From Bryobacterales bacterium (GTDB lineage: Bacteria; Acidobacteriota; Terriglobia; Bryobacterales; Bryobacteraceae): a stretch of 54,416 nt of DNA. Shown here in pieces: positions 43,388 through 52,606 of this stretch (position 1 is the stretch's first letter; the number at the start of each line of letters is the position of its first letter). The notes under the pieces were generated by a model. It ran no database searches. It worked only from the letters and a program-made list of their open reading frames with translations, and was not told the origin of the DNA. Made by a program: the position numbers and the translations under genes. The stretch lies in contig PMSX01000355.1 in assembly GCA_003167495.1 (NCBI GenBank), forward strand, positions 1 to 54,416. The letters are read 5' to 3'.

Positions 43388-44098
43388 TGTTCGATTCTAG
43401 TGGAAGCTCTCATTCGAGTTCCATTTCACTGAGTCTTGCGCCGCCATTATCACTCGCGAAACGCCGGTCGAGCAGATTCCCGGCGAGAAATCCCCAAGCA
43501 TTGAAGAATCCCGGATGCGTCTTTTGTGACCGCCAAGCGTAAGGCAAACTACACTTCGTCAACCATTGCGCCGCTGATCCCACGCCAGCGGATGAATACC
43601 TCTGATTTTCCTAGCCCTTTTTGCGAGGGCTTTGAAAGTCTAGCACTTCGGTGTGTAGCCCGACTTATCAGCGGAGTGGATTCCGATCGCTATGGGCCTT
43701 TATCGGTACGAATCCACCGGAGCCCTCATTGCCCTTGTCCGAGTGGCGCGTTTATCCGGCCAATCTCTGCCCGATCCATTGTGGTGAGCAGCGAGTCAGT
43801 CAGACCAGACACGACCATTCTGCACAGTAGAGGTGGGGACTGCAAGAAGTTTTTGTGGGAACCTGAGCAGCAACCTCGGGAGCCCGCCCAGACAGGGCTT
43901 CGAGGGCTCTCTCTAGTAAGACAGGACGAACGAAAGAAGTAGTGAAGGCCTATCCATCGGTTGCTGACTGCTTCGTCCCATCAAAGTACGTCAATAAGGA
44001 TTGGCCGGTTTAAAAGCGTCATACGCCCCACGGGCGAGAGTTTAAACGACTGTGGTTACACTTCTGGCACTAGTTGGAGCTATCTTCAGGCAATCGCT
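43388..44098. other. Gene-poor gap of about 700 bp
   Basis: I see no convincing gene. Plus-strand open frames of 138 codons (43526-43942) and 83 codons (43961-44212) have no starts with ribosome binding sites or recognisable domains; the latter lies antisense to the DUF3800 gene. The stretch contains imperfect inverted repeats and looks like decayed sequence at the edge of an accessory region. It could hold remnants of a mobile element. Confidence 0.4.
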
Positions 44099-44884
44099 TT
44101 AGCGGCGATTGGGGAGCCCGACTTTGGCGAGGAAGCGGTCGGTGGCTTCGTCGCCGAACTCCACCCGGAGGTTCGGCACGTTGTCGCCTATGGCATCCGC
44201 AGACTCAAGTAGCTTCCGTCTAGTTAACCGGATTCGTAATGGTGCCTTTCGCTCGTGGAGCCGCCGATAATGGCGACGCGTCCCCTCGGCGGAGCTGTAG
44301 AACCTTCGTGTTTGCCAAGCGACGAGGTCAGCGGCTTGAAGCGGCAGTAGCATTTTGTCGTCGCCGAATCCTATACGCCCAATCTGCCATGTCGGATTCG
44401 ACCTCTTGAACGTTGCGAACTTTCGGAGCGCGTTCGCGCGAAGGTTGTCCTGTCTATCGAGCTGGAAGTCTACTGGGTCGGTCACTCCTATGTGATGGTA
44501 CATGCGAGTGAAGGCAGAAACCATCGCAAGGAAGGTAATGAAATAGGGGCTATCATCGGATCGGTGCTGAACTGGCTGGAGTATCTGTCGGTAGTCGTCC
44601 TCCCGAATCACCACTGCATTCTCGAAAAGATCGTGGCCAACAATGATGTCAATGAGAGTGTCAACTTTTGCGTCGCTTTGTGACCGATCAAATCCTTCGA
44701 ACTGACCTCTTAGCTGCTGGGCTTCGTTCATCTTGAAGTATTCGATCTTCGGCTGCGTATTGAGGGCGTTGTACCAGTGATAGGTGAAACTTTCCCAGGT
44801 TCGCAGTTCAGCTGAGAATCCGGCAAGCACGAAATGGGATGAGTCGCCGCCGCTCCCGCTGTCGTCTATTACCGCGATGGGCAT
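44099..44884 (-). CDS. DUF3800 protein
   Basis: The product has about 261 residues. The N-terminus MPIAVIDDSGSGGDSSHFVLAGF carries the D-D-S pair of DUF3800, and KMLLPLQAADLVAWQTRRFY is the distinctive C-terminal signature. Between them lie a Glu-rich segment and FQLDRQDN. DUF3800 proteins have an RNase H-like fold and are frequently found in defence islands; their activity is not established. The ATG at 44884 is chosen over a TTG at 44899. It is the first gene of an accessory block that continues with the Mrr-like gene, IS110, integrase and TIR-NLR. Confidence 0.85.
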   Translation of the reverse strand: MPIAVIDDSGSGGDSSHFVLAGFSAELRTWESFTYHWYNALNTQPKIEYFKMNEAQQLRGQFEGFDRSQSDAKVDTLIDIIVGHDLFENAVVIREDDYRQILQPVQHRSDDSPYFITFLAMVSAFTRMYHHIGVTDPVDFQLDRQDNLRANALRKFATFKRSNPTWQIGRIGFGDDKMLLPLQAADLVAWQTRRFYSSAEGTRRHYRRLHERKAPLRIRLTRRKLLESADAIGDNVPNLRVEFGDEATDRFLAKVGLPNRR

Positions 44885-45155
44885 ATGCCATCGTATCAAT
44901 TTGAAAGGCCGTTAGAACTTGCGGTTTATCGAAATGCTTGAGCTTTGCACCCGCCTGCGTTGGACCCGTATGCAGTGATTTGTCAGGGGCTTGTTCCGAG
45001 TAGCGTGTAACCCAGGCGCTATTCGCTTTCCGCTCGCCAAGGTCGGTAAACACTGGGTGACTACTTGCGGTAAGCGTTGAATGAAGTGGCAACCGGCCGC
45101 GCAGCGGCAAAATCAGAACCACGCTCCTAGAGGTTTAGGGAATCGGGGCGGGTCT

Positions 45156-46625
45156 TTAATCCCTCCGTGATCCGAATCGGAAATTCTCCATGTATGGTTC
45201 GTAATAACTTTGGTGATCGGGGTCGAAGTGGTCGCTTGCAAAGTCTGCGCGAACGATGCGAAGGTCCCAATCCACCATTTGCAAAATATCGTCCGTTAGC
45301 TCAAGTTTGTCTTCAGGATCACGGATGCGCCAATCGACATGGGCCGTGAACTGCAACTTTCTCATTAGCTCATAACCGTACGCTTCAGTGTTTTTGTCAT
45401 CTCCGACGAGTTTGTCGACAAAAACAAGATAGTTTGAATTCTTGTCATCGAGATAGATAGCGCGGGGCCGCAAGCTGTCGACCCCGGCGTCACAAGCAAC
45501 CTGTTCGAGGGCTTGTACTATCTGCTCCACTTCAGCGAGTGGTCTAAAAAGGTGAGCATCTCGGCATGCCAGATAGAAGAAGTAACCCTTAAAGAATGCA
45601 GCCCATAGGGATGGAGTTGCCGAGGCAAATATGGTCCACTCTAACGACCTTGCGGTCTTCGGCAAGAAAATCTGGACAAGAGTCAGTGTTGGGAAGGTCC
45701 GAAGCCTCTTCTCAATTTCGATCGCGTCCCAAATAGCAGTTGCAAGGCGGCCGCTCGATCGAAGTTCTTGGAGTCGATTGACAACGGACGAGCTTGGATG
45801 GGTGGAACAGACCAGCAGAAAGCCTTCGGCGTTGACGGCCGCACAATCGTCAATTATGCTACTCACGGCTTCCATTCCAACCGATTTTCCTGAATTCGCA
45901 AAATGTTTGCAAGACACAAGCCATCGACGTTCAAATTGACTAAATGGCCCAATAGCCCTTTCTGTCAGAACCAGGTCCCTTCGATTATCGGGCCCGACGC
46001 CAGTCCAATGCACTTCAAAACCGGACTTCAAGAGAAGCTCGCGAATTAGTTGCTCAAATCTTATTCCATCGACTGGAAGTTCCGAAAAATCAAACACTGG
46101 TATTGCCGTAGTCCTTGGCAGGTATGATCCTGACCAGACTGAGCCTTCCGAACGCCGTTCCGAGCTGAATGGCTCCTGACTAGATGTGCCCTCGCTTGCG
46201 CCCCGATCGCGTGGGAATTTGAACGCATCCGCGACGTCTGAAGATTGGGCACTCCTCTTTGCTCGCCCTTCCAGTGTTGGGCGTGGTGGCGGCGGGCAAT
46301 AACTCAAGCTGTTCTCGCCCGATAGAACGGCCCTTTGATAATCATCGGTGCCAAGGTATTCACAGACACTCACTATCCAATCTGCGATGCATTCAACATC
46401 ATCCGAGCTGCTGCTAACGTTACTTGCAAACGTGAAATATGGCTCGCCGTCCTCCCAAGCTATGCCAACTAAATAATTACCATCACTCCGGATATCTACG
46501 TTGTAGATCGATAGTCCTGATGTGGGACCTAGTTCGTCCCCTCCCGGTCTACCTTCGTTCGCGACGCCTTCGATTCCGCGTCTTTCGAGCTCAAGAGCCA
46601 CGGCGTCTATTACAGCTTGCTGCAT
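45156..46625 (-). CDS. Mrr-like restriction-endonuclease-domain protein
   Basis: The product has about 489 residues. The N-terminal 130 residues (QQAVIDAVALELERRGIEG, GIAWEDGEPYFTFASN) form a domain I do not recognise. A Pro/Ser-rich, poorly conserved linker follows. Residues about 190-330 form a PD-(D/E)xK nuclease-like domain: FEQLIRELLLKSGFEVHWTG, then DLVLTER, then RRWLVSCKHFANSGKSVG with the S-C-K-H end of the family's vxxK strand, and IIDDCAAVNAEGFLLVCST. The C-terminal 150 residues are unassigned. Mrr-type enzymes cut modified or foreign DNA. The start at ATG 46625 follows GAGGATTA. Confidence 0.75.
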   Translation of the reverse strand: MQQAVIDAVALELERRGIEGVANEGRPGGDELGPTSGLSIYNVDIRSDGNYLVGIAWEDGEPYFTFASNVSSSSDDVECIADWIVSVCEYLGTDDYQRAVLSGENSLSYCPPPPRPTLEGRAKRSAQSSDVADAFKFPRDRGASEGTSSQEPFSSERRSEGSVWSGSYLPRTTAIPVFDFSELPVDGIRFEQLIRELLLKSGFEVHWTGVGPDNRRDLVLTERAIGPFSQFERRWLVSCKHFANSGKSVGMEAVSSIIDDCAAVNAEGFLLVCSTHPSSSVVNRLQELRSSGRLATAIWDAIEIEKRLRTFPTLTLVQIFLPKTARSLEWTIFASATPSLWAAFFKGYFFYLACRDAHLFRPLAEVEQIVQALEQVACDAGVDSLRPRAIYLDDKNSNYLVFVDKLVGDDKNTEAYGYELMRKLQFTAHVDWRIRDPEDKLELTDDILQMVDWDLRIVRADFASDHFDPDHQSYYEPYMENFRFGSRRD

Positions 46626-46640
46626 TAATCCTCGGTGCAA

Positions 46641-46994
46641 CGATTCTTTTGTATCGACCGGTATTTGACATCATCTTTCAGTGGCTGCCGTCTGGTACGT
46701 AAGGCACAAACCATAAATCTCTCGGCCATTTCAGGATAGACTGCGCCTAACGGCGCAGGGTTTATTAACCAACTGAACCCTGGGGTGAGCGTTTTCGTAC
46801 CGATATGCCGGCTAGCATCCGCCGATTCTTTGGCCGCCACTTGTCCGTAAACGCAACACCTTTCGGCGGGCTTTACCGGTTCTGTCCTGATTGTTTGAAT
46901 GTATAAGTCGGGAGGAGCGCATGGTGTAAAAGAAAGCTGAACTCAGCGGAAAGCTGATTCAGAAGACACCAAGGAGGCTCCTCTAAAGGACATT
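46641..46994. other. Gap before IS110 with hairpin upstream of transposase
   Basis: No gene is seen. It contains the second copy of the dispersed repeat (46794-46853), a direct repeat AAAGCTGA twice near 46934 and 46951, and the palindrome AGGAG-G-CTCCT at 46972-46982, which would fold just before the transposase ATG and could hide one possible ribosome binding site. The left end of the IS element probably lies here; IS110 elements usually lack clear terminal inverted repeats, and I cannot fix the boundary. Confidence 0.4.
46794..46853 (+). repeat. Dispersed degenerate repeat, copy 2
   Basis: TTCGTACCGATATGCCG (46794-46810), then TTCTTTGGCCG and TTGTCCGTAAACG (46841-46853). It matches the copy at 41556-41613 in order, orientation and spacing within 3 bp. 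Confidence 0.5.
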
Positions 46995-48146
46995 ATGTAT
47001 TACATCGGCTTAGATGTTCACAAGAAGACAATCAGCTATTGCGTAAAGGACGCGAGTGGTCAGGTGAAGACTGAAGGGACGGTTAACGCCACACGGACGG
47101 ATCTGGATTTGTGGATGAAGACTCTGCCGCAGCCGTGGGCGGCCGCCATGGAAGCGACCATATTCACAGGATGGATTTATGACCATCTGCAGCCGCACGC
47201 TACGCAACTGAAAGTTGCGCATCCGGTGATGCTGCGCGCCATAGCAGCGTCCAAGAAAAAGAATGACCGGATCGACGCCGGCAAGATCGCCGATTGCCTG
47301 CGTTGCGACCTCTTACCGGAGTGTCATATGGTCTCGACCGAGATCCGCGATCGCCGTCGCACGCTGCGTTACCGGCATTTATTAGTGCGGCAGTTGGTGC
47401 AGATGAAGAATAGAGTGTCCGGACTGTTGCTGGAGACTGGTGTGAGCCACAACAAACAACGGCTTCACAAAGTAGGCTATTTCGGTGAACTACTGACAAC
47501 CAACCAAGAAGTGAAGCAGAATATTCGGCCGCTGCTGGAACTGAGCCGGGAAACGATCGTACGCTTGCAAAAAATGGATTACGCGTTGGTAAGTTCCTTG
47601 CAGCGAGATCCTCTGCTGGCAAAACGGATCAAGCACCTGCAAACCATTCCTGGAGTGGGTCCCATCACGGCATTGACTTGGGCTCTGGAGATCGGCGAAG
47701 TGGAGCGCTTCCATTCCGTCAAACAAGCCATTAGCTACTGCGGGTTGTGCGGCGACGAGAAGAGTTCCGGCGAGAGCGTTAAGCGCACACCGATTTCAAA
47801 ACAACGGAATAAACATATTCAGAGCGTACTGGTGGAAGCGGCGAAGTTGGCACCGCGCCACTCTCCGGAACTGGCGCTCGTTTACGAAAAGGAAAAACAA
47901 AAAGGTAATGCGAATCGTGCGACCCCTGGCGGTCGCGCGCAAGCTCGTAGCTTACCTGTTGGCCGTGGACCGGCGCCAGCAGGACTTCGTGCTGCCAGAG
48001 AACAAGAAAACAGCAGCCTAAACCGCTGCTGCCAAAAAAAACGAAATTACACGGCCCGCAGACTGCCAGGTCTTGCTAGTGGCCGACTGGGCGAAGGAGA
48101 GAAATCTCTGAAGGCCTTCTTCGGATTGTTTCGAGACTGGCAGTGA
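46995..48146 (+). CDS. IS110-family transposase, frameshifted near the C-terminus
   Basis: The reading frame is 383 residues as it stands. The DEDD domain is recognisable: YIGLDVHKKTI (Asp7), AMEATIFTGW, KKKNDRIDAGKIAD. The C-terminal Tnp20 domain follows: IPGVGPITALTWALEIGEVERF, YCGLCGDEKSSGESVKRTPISKQRN with its catalytic Ser, and HIQSVLVEAA. After RAT the sequence GACCCCTGG (47921-47929) carries one extra C. Removing it restores LAVARKLVAYLLAVDRRQQDF ... ENKKTAA and a stop at 48019-48021, the expected family end. The present protein instead runs on into 42 unrelated residues. The transposase is probably inactive. No inverted repeats are seen. Confidence 0.9.
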   Translation: MYYIGLDVHKKTISYCVKDASGQVKTEGTVNATRTDLDLWMKTLPQPWAAAMEATIFTGWIYDHLQPHATQLKVAHPVMLRAIAASKKKNDRIDAGKIADCLRCDLLPECHMVSTEIRDRRRTLRYRHLLVRQLVQMKNRVSGLLLETGVSHNKQRLHKVGYFGELLTTNQEVKQNIRPLLELSRETIVRLQKMDYALVSSLQRDPLLAKRIKHLQTIPGVGPITALTWALEIGEVERFHSVKQAISYCGLCGDEKSSGESVKRTPISKQRNKHIQSVLVEAAKLAPRHSPELALVYEKEKQKGNANRATPGGRAQARSLPVGRGPAPAGLRAAREQENSSLNRCCQKKRNYTARRLPGLASGRLGEGEKSLKAFFGLFRDWQ

Positions 48147-48154
48147 ACACAAAC

Positions 48155-49033
48155 TCAATCTTCTGTAACAGCTCTCAAAAGCTGGAGGCAGCAAATGGAT
48201 GTCTGGTTCTGCGAACAGCAGGAATCATCGCCGAGAGGCACAAACTGCGAGCTTGGAAATTTTGCCATCATGCGTCTTGCGCGCTCTCCGATGCGCGCCA
48301 GGAGAATCGTTTTTTCTCTTGACATCGACTTATCATGGATGTCGGCGGTGCTCACCTTTCGGAAGAGCCTTCCAGTTTTGATGGCCGCCGCTTGCATCCA
48401 GTCGTTGGCTGCGTTGTAAACCCAGTCCGGCACTGGGATGGTCCGAATATGGCCGCCCTTGCCGGCCAAGTCAACGATCGCCCAATGCCCTTCGCGTTGT
48501 TGCAGGTGATCGACCGTTAGTTGGGCGGCTTCATGCCGCCGAAGGCCACATGCCACAAGGATTGATAGTAAGGCGCGGTCTCGTTTGCCTTTTAGACGCT
48601 CCACGTCCGGTGCCTGCCAAAGTGACTTGGCTTGCTCGGGCGTTAACCAGTTTCCCAACCTGACCCCAAGCTTCTTAACGCCTTTGACGCGGCGGATTCC
48701 CGCTGCCAAATCGGCGCTGAGAAGACCGCAGTCCGCCGCCTCGCATGCAAGGCGGCGGACGGCACCAAGGCGCAGGTTGATGGTTCCTGGCGCAAGATGC
48801 CGCGATTCCAAGTGCATTCGGTATCGGATCACAACTGTCTTGCTGAACGATAACCGCGGCTCGGAGCAGTACCATTCCACAAATTCATCGATGGCGTGGC
48901 GATAGCCACGTTGGGCATCGCGGCACGAAAGACTGTTAATGACGGCGTTCTTCGCAACTTCCAAGTCCGGTAGTCGTAGAATCGACTTCGCAGCATGGGT
49001 GCTCTTTCTCTTAGGCTGGATTTTCTTTTTCAT
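48155..49033 (-). CDS. Tyrosine recombinase, C-terminally truncated
   Basis: The 292-residue protein has the N-terminal SAM-like domain (about 25-115; YRHAIDEFVEWYC, RYRMHLESRHLAPGTINLRLGAVRRL). The catalytic domain shows its Arg in ACGLRRHEAAQL (Arg165) and Lys in LAGKGGHIRTI (Lys192). The later H-x-x-R, His/Trp and Tyr nucleophile segments are absent; the end (FPSSQFVPLGDDSCCSQNQT ...) does not resemble the family. The gene therefore lacks its active site and is probably dead. Its broken 3' end faces the IS110 element, so insertion or deletion by that element may have truncated it. It marks former integrative-element activity next to the TIR-NLR gene. Confidence 0.85.
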   Translation of the reverse strand: MKKKIQPKRKSTHAAKSILRLPDLEVAKNAVINSLSCRDAQRGYRHAIDEFVEWYCSEPRLSFSKTVVIRYRMHLESRHLAPGTINLRLGAVRRLACEAADCGLLSADLAAGIRRVKGVKKLGVRLGNWLTPEQAKSLWQAPDVERLKGKRDRALLSILVACGLRRHEAAQLTVDHLQQREGHWAIVDLAGKGGHIRTIPVPDWVYNAANDWMQAAAIKTGRLFRKVSTADIHDKSMSREKTILLARIGERARRMMAKFPSSQFVPLGDDSCCSQNQTSICCLQLLRAVTED

Positions 49034-49348
49034 AACCGTGGCCTCTCACGCCACAGGTCAATCATCTAGCCGATTCGGTCCGAGTAGCGCGTGACTCGCC
49101 CAGAGCATGCGAAAGGCGGACGACAAGCCAGCGAAATGCCGGCATTCACCCACCTGAAGCTTGTGAAATGCGATTCGATGACGAAAGCTAACCGGATCCG
49201 AAAGCGGAATTGAGCACGCCCCGGAGACTGTAAACACGAGGCGGAGACTGGGCTGTGGCAAATCTTTTCGGCGAAGAGGGCTTGCGACGCGCCGAAGTCC
49301 GGCCCGTAAAGCCTAGGTGGCAACAATCTTGTTGTTAGGCTGGTGTAA
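49034..49348. other. Gap upstream of the TIR-NLR gene
   Basis: No gene is supported. The stretch between the integrase start and the GTG of the TIR gene holds a segment TCCGAGTAGCGCGTGAC (49078-49094) that resembles TCCGAGTAGCGTGTAAC (44994-45010). It must contain the promoters of both divergent genes; I cannot assign -35/-10 boxes with confidence. GTTAGGC at 49334-49340 resembles an integron core site, but no attC partner structure is evident. Confidence 0.35.
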
Positions 49349-52300
49349 GTGAGCGAGCTTTCTGGCTTTGACTGCTTTCTAAGTTATGCCTCAGAGGATC
49401 GTGCGGTCGCTGAAGCTATATACGAGAGACTGGAAGGTGCCGGCTTCCGTGTTTGGTTCGATAAAGCTAGGCTCAGTGCTGGCTTCCGGTGGCATGAAGA
49501 GATTGAACAAGCCTGTGAGAGCAGCCGCGTTATCTTGCCTATACTTTCGCCGAGTTGGAAGTTATCGCAGTGGACGCGGTACGAGACCTACGGTGCCGAG
49601 AACATAATTCCTCTCCTCGTCCGCGGCGCTTGGGACGAAGTTCTGACCCCACCGCTCGCCCGGTTGCAGGGTATCGAGCTGCGCCTTGGCGCTGCGGGCG
49701 ATGAATGGGATCACCTCTTCGATGTGATTCGGCAACTAGCAGATGCTGCCCCGATGCGGAGGCACGAGCGCCTCCACAACTTGCGGTATCAAACGAAAAA
49801 CAAATGTTTCGGGCGTGAAAAGGATTTGGCTGAGCTCCAGGAAAAGCTATTTAACCAGCCCACAGCGGATCTCAGCCGGTGCAATGCGCAAGCAATTTCG
49901 GCGCTGGGTGGAGTCGGCAAGACGACGCTTGCCCGGCACTACGCCGAGAAATACTGGCGATGCTACCGACAGGTGTTCTGGGCCGACTGTCGGATAGGAC
50001 TTGAGCTGGAGTTTGCGGCGATTTGCTCCCTTATCCGGCCTAGTCCCGAGTTCGAAACGCTTTCGGCGCAAGAAAGAGCGATATGGGTTAAACGGGAGCT
50101 CAACCAAAGCGCGGACAGGCCACAAAGGCTTTTGATTATCGATAACGCTGAGAACGAGGAGGTGATCAGGGACTGGATTCCAACTACTGGCACCTGTCAC
50201 GTGATTATCACCTCGAGATTTCGCGGGTGGTCTCCGGCAATTGGCGTGCATACCCTTGCCCCGTTGGAACCGGCGCCTGCGCGGAATATGCTGGTCTGTC
50301 GCTCGGGGAGACACGGACAAGATGAAGAGAAGGCAGCGGCCGCTCTAGCCGAGAGGTTAGGATTTTTGCCGCTGGCTCTGGAGCAGGCAGCCGCCTATGT
50401 CGCTCAGCAACCCTCGGGGTGGGGATTCGAAGAGTATCTACGCCTTTACGAGGAGAACGAACTAAAGTTCCTCCGGCGCACTGTAGCTGGGCTAACTGAA
50501 TATGATGACTCCGTCTACATGACTTGGCGGACGACCGTCGAGAGGTTGCCAAACGACGCACTTGCCGTCCTGCACCTGCATAGCTTCCTGGCACCAACGC
50601 CGATTCGAGTTGACATTTTCGTTCGCGGTGCATCTTTGGTTTCCGATATTGCCCGGTCTCTGCCGCACCGAGCGGGAGGAGAAAACACCGACTCCGACTG
50701 GTCCATCGGAGAATATGAGATTCGGCAGTCGATCTCGGCTCTTGCAGACTACTCGATGGCCCGGTTAGAGGCCCCTGACTCATTCTCTGTTCACGACCTC
50801 GTGCATCTTGTCACTTGGTACGAGATGGCAGAGTCACGATTCGAGAAGCTGACCGCAATGACCCGGATATTCCTTGCGTCGCTCTCAATACCATCGTGGG
50901 AATCTCAGAATCGACAGCTGTGGAGTGAACTTCTGCCGCACGCTGATAGGCTCAATGAATCGGCCCGAAAGCTTAAGGCAATACCTAATCCGGAGTTGCT
51001 GTGGCTATCATGTCAAGCCCGCATCTACCAGGGAGATCACCGAGGTGCAATCCCACTTCTTGCGGAGCTGTCAAATCTCGCAGAGAGTGGGCTCGTTGGA
51101 GATTTCAGCTTTGCGGCAAGCGTGCAGCACAACCTTGCATTCTGTCTCCTCCAGGCCGGTGAGCATAAGCAGGCGGAAGCTCTGCTACGTCCAATAGTCG
51201 AGCGTTCATTAGCAACCTTGGGGCTCCAACATCCGGATACACTCACGAGCATGAACACCCTAGGAGAAGTACTTCGAGCGAAGGGCAGCTTTGCTGAGGG
51301 CGAAACGCTGTGCCTTAAAGTTCTTCAGATCAGGGAGCTGACACTGGGACCGGAACATCCCTCCACCCTTACCAGCGTCAGCAATCTAGCGTCCTTCAAG
51401 CTTACCCTTGGTGACTACGAAGCAGCAGAGGCTCTGTACACCAGAGTGCTTGATGTGTATGAACGCGAACAGCCCGAACACCCAGACACTCTCAAAGTTC
51501 GCAACAATGTAGCCGAGATGCGAAGGGCGCAGGGAAAACTTGAGCCTGCCGAAGACCTGTTTCGCCAAGTTGTGGACGCCCGACGCCGAGTTTTGGGTTC
51601 CGGGCATCCTGATACCCTGGCAAGCTTCGTTGGCCTTGCTGGCACCTTGGAGGACCGTGGGCGTTACCCAGAGGCGAATCAGATTTTAACGAAAACTCTT
51701 GCCGAGAGGGAGCGGTTGCTTGGCCCAGCTCATCCCGACACGGTGACAACTAAGGCACAACTCGCCATCTTGCGCTATGCCATGGGTAAGTATGAAGACG
51801 CCGACCTACTGCTGCGGGAGGCAATGGAGAATGCTAAGGCTACATTGGGCAGTTCCCACCCGACAACCGTAACAATGACAAATAGTTTAGGGCTATTTTG
51901 GCAGCGGAGGGGCGATTATCAGCAAGCGGAATTATTGTTCCGAACGGCTCTTGACCAAAATGAGAGAACCTTCGGCAAAGAAAACTTCAACACGTTCGCG
52001 AATATAAATAATCTGGCGTCGGTTCTTTGGAGCAAAGGGAGCTTAGAAGACGCCGAGGACTTGTATCGCAAGCTGCTCGCTTTATATGCCGGCAGTTTTG
52101 GACGGGAACACTTCCAAATCCCAATTGTGAAAGTGAGCTTGGGCGCAATTGTCTGTCAAAGGGGCAATTTTACTGAGGGGCTCGCCTTGTGCGCTGATGC
52201 TTTAGAATCAGCAGAAAAAATTCTTGGTCCCGATCACCCCCGAACGTTGGTGGTTGTTAACAACTTCGGCAAGATGCTTGAATCGAGTGGGGACTTAGAA

Positions 52301-52606
52301 AGGGCGGAAGGCATGTACCGTAGAGCAGCTGAGACTTCGAATCGGGTCTTAGGTTCGGGCCACCCAGACGCTGTAACGTTTTCTAACAATTTGGGTTGGC
52401 TACTCTACACGAAAGGTGACCATGATTCCGCTGTGCCACTGCTGAGAAATGCTTTGAGCGCGCGGGAGCTGGTGCTTAGCGCAACTCATCCTGAAACGCT
52501 AAAGAGCCTCTTGCAACTTGCTGAAGTACTAGAATCACAACATATTTACAGTGATGAAGCGAAAGACCTTCGCCTCGAGCACGCCCGGAGATCGAAACGC
52601 GAATAA
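49349..52606 (+). CDS. TIR-NB-ARC-TPR protein (bacterial NLR-like)
   Basis: The 1085-residue protein starts with a GTG. Residues 1-130: TIR domain, FDCFLSYASEDRAVAEAIYERLEGAGFRVWFDKARLSAG, VILPILSPSW and the putative NADase Glu79 in WTRYETYG. Residues about 155-400: STAND/NB-ARC NTPase, CFGREKDLAELQEKL, P-loop ALGGVGKTTL with Lys191, Walker B LLIIDNAE, VIITSRFRGW and LGFLPLALEQAAAYV. About 400-550: a winged-helix/linker. From about 600 to the end: at least ten TPRs of the kinesin-light-chain type, with recurring HPDTLTS and LGxxHPxT and 42-residue spacing. I infer a sensor (TPR), switch (NTPase) and effector (TIR depleting NAD+) for abortive infection. It lies beside an integrase, IS110 and nuclease genes, as in defence islands. 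Confidence 0.9.
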   Translation: MSELSGFDCFLSYASEDRAVAEAIYERLEGAGFRVWFDKARLSAGFRWHEEIEQACESSRVILPILSPSWKLSQWTRYETYGAENIIPLLVRGAWDEVLTPPLARLQGIELRLGAAGDEWDHLFDVIRQLADAAPMRRHERLHNLRYQTKNKCFGREKDLAELQEKLFNQPTADLSRCNAQAISALGGVGKTTLARHYAEKYWRCYRQVFWADCRIGLELEFAAICSLIRPSPEFETLSAQERAIWVKRELNQSADRPQRLLIIDNAENEEVIRDWIPTTGTCHVIITSRFRGWSPAIGVHTLAPLEPAPARNMLVCRSGRHGQDEEKAAAALAERLGFLPLALEQAAAYVAQQPSGWGFEEYLRLYEENELKFLRRTVAGLTEYDDSVYMTWRTTVERLPNDALAVLHLHSFLAPTPIRVDIFVRGASLVSDIARSLPHRAGGENTDSDWSIGEYEIRQSISALADYSMARLEAPDSFSVHDLVHLVTWYEMAESRFEKLTAMTRIFLASLSIPSWESQNRQLWSELLPHADRLNESARKLKAIPNPELLWLSCQARIYQGDHRGAIPLLAELSNLAESGLVGDFSFAASVQHNLAFCLLQAGEHKQAEALLRPIVERSLATLGLQHPDTLTSMNTLGEVLRAKGSFAEGETLCLKVLQIRELTLGPEHPSTLTSVSNLASFKLTLGDYEAAEALYTRVLDVYEREQPEHPDTLKVRNNVAEMRRAQGKLEPAEDLFRQVVDARRRVLGSGHPDTLASFVGLAGTLEDRGRYPEANQILTKTLAERERLLGPAHPDTVTTKAQLAILRYAMGKYEDADLLLREAMENAKATLGSSHPTTVTMTNSLGLFWQRRGDYQQAELLFRTALDQNERTFGKENFNTFANINNLASVLWSKGSLEDAEDLYRKLLALYAGSFGREHFQIPIVKVSLGAIVCQRGNFTEGLALCADALESAEKILGPDHPRTLVVVNNFGKMLESSGDLERAEGMYRRAAETSNRVLGSGHPDAVTFSNNLGWLLYTKGDHDSAVPLLRNALSARELVLSATHPETLKSLLQLAEVLESQHIYSDEAKDLRLEHARRSKRE

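Noticed and set aside
38570..43843. 13-mer AGGTGGGGACTGC at 38570 and 43831 as a mobile repeat
   Set aside because: Matches of this length are expected by chance in a window of this size, and I see no extension on either side.
43526..43942. 138-codon plus-strand frame as a gene
   Set aside because: No start with a ribosome binding site, no domain, Arg/Pro/Ser-rich composition typical of out-of-frame reading.
44994..49094. TCCGAGTAGCGnGTnAC at 44994 and 49078 as a flanking repeat of the accessory block
   Set aside because: Only 17 bases with two mismatches; not clearly above chance, although the location is suggestive.
49330..49345. GTTAGGC as an integron attC core
   Set aside because: No matching R'' site and no attC hairpin were seen, and the nearby recombinase is not an IntI type by its visible parts.
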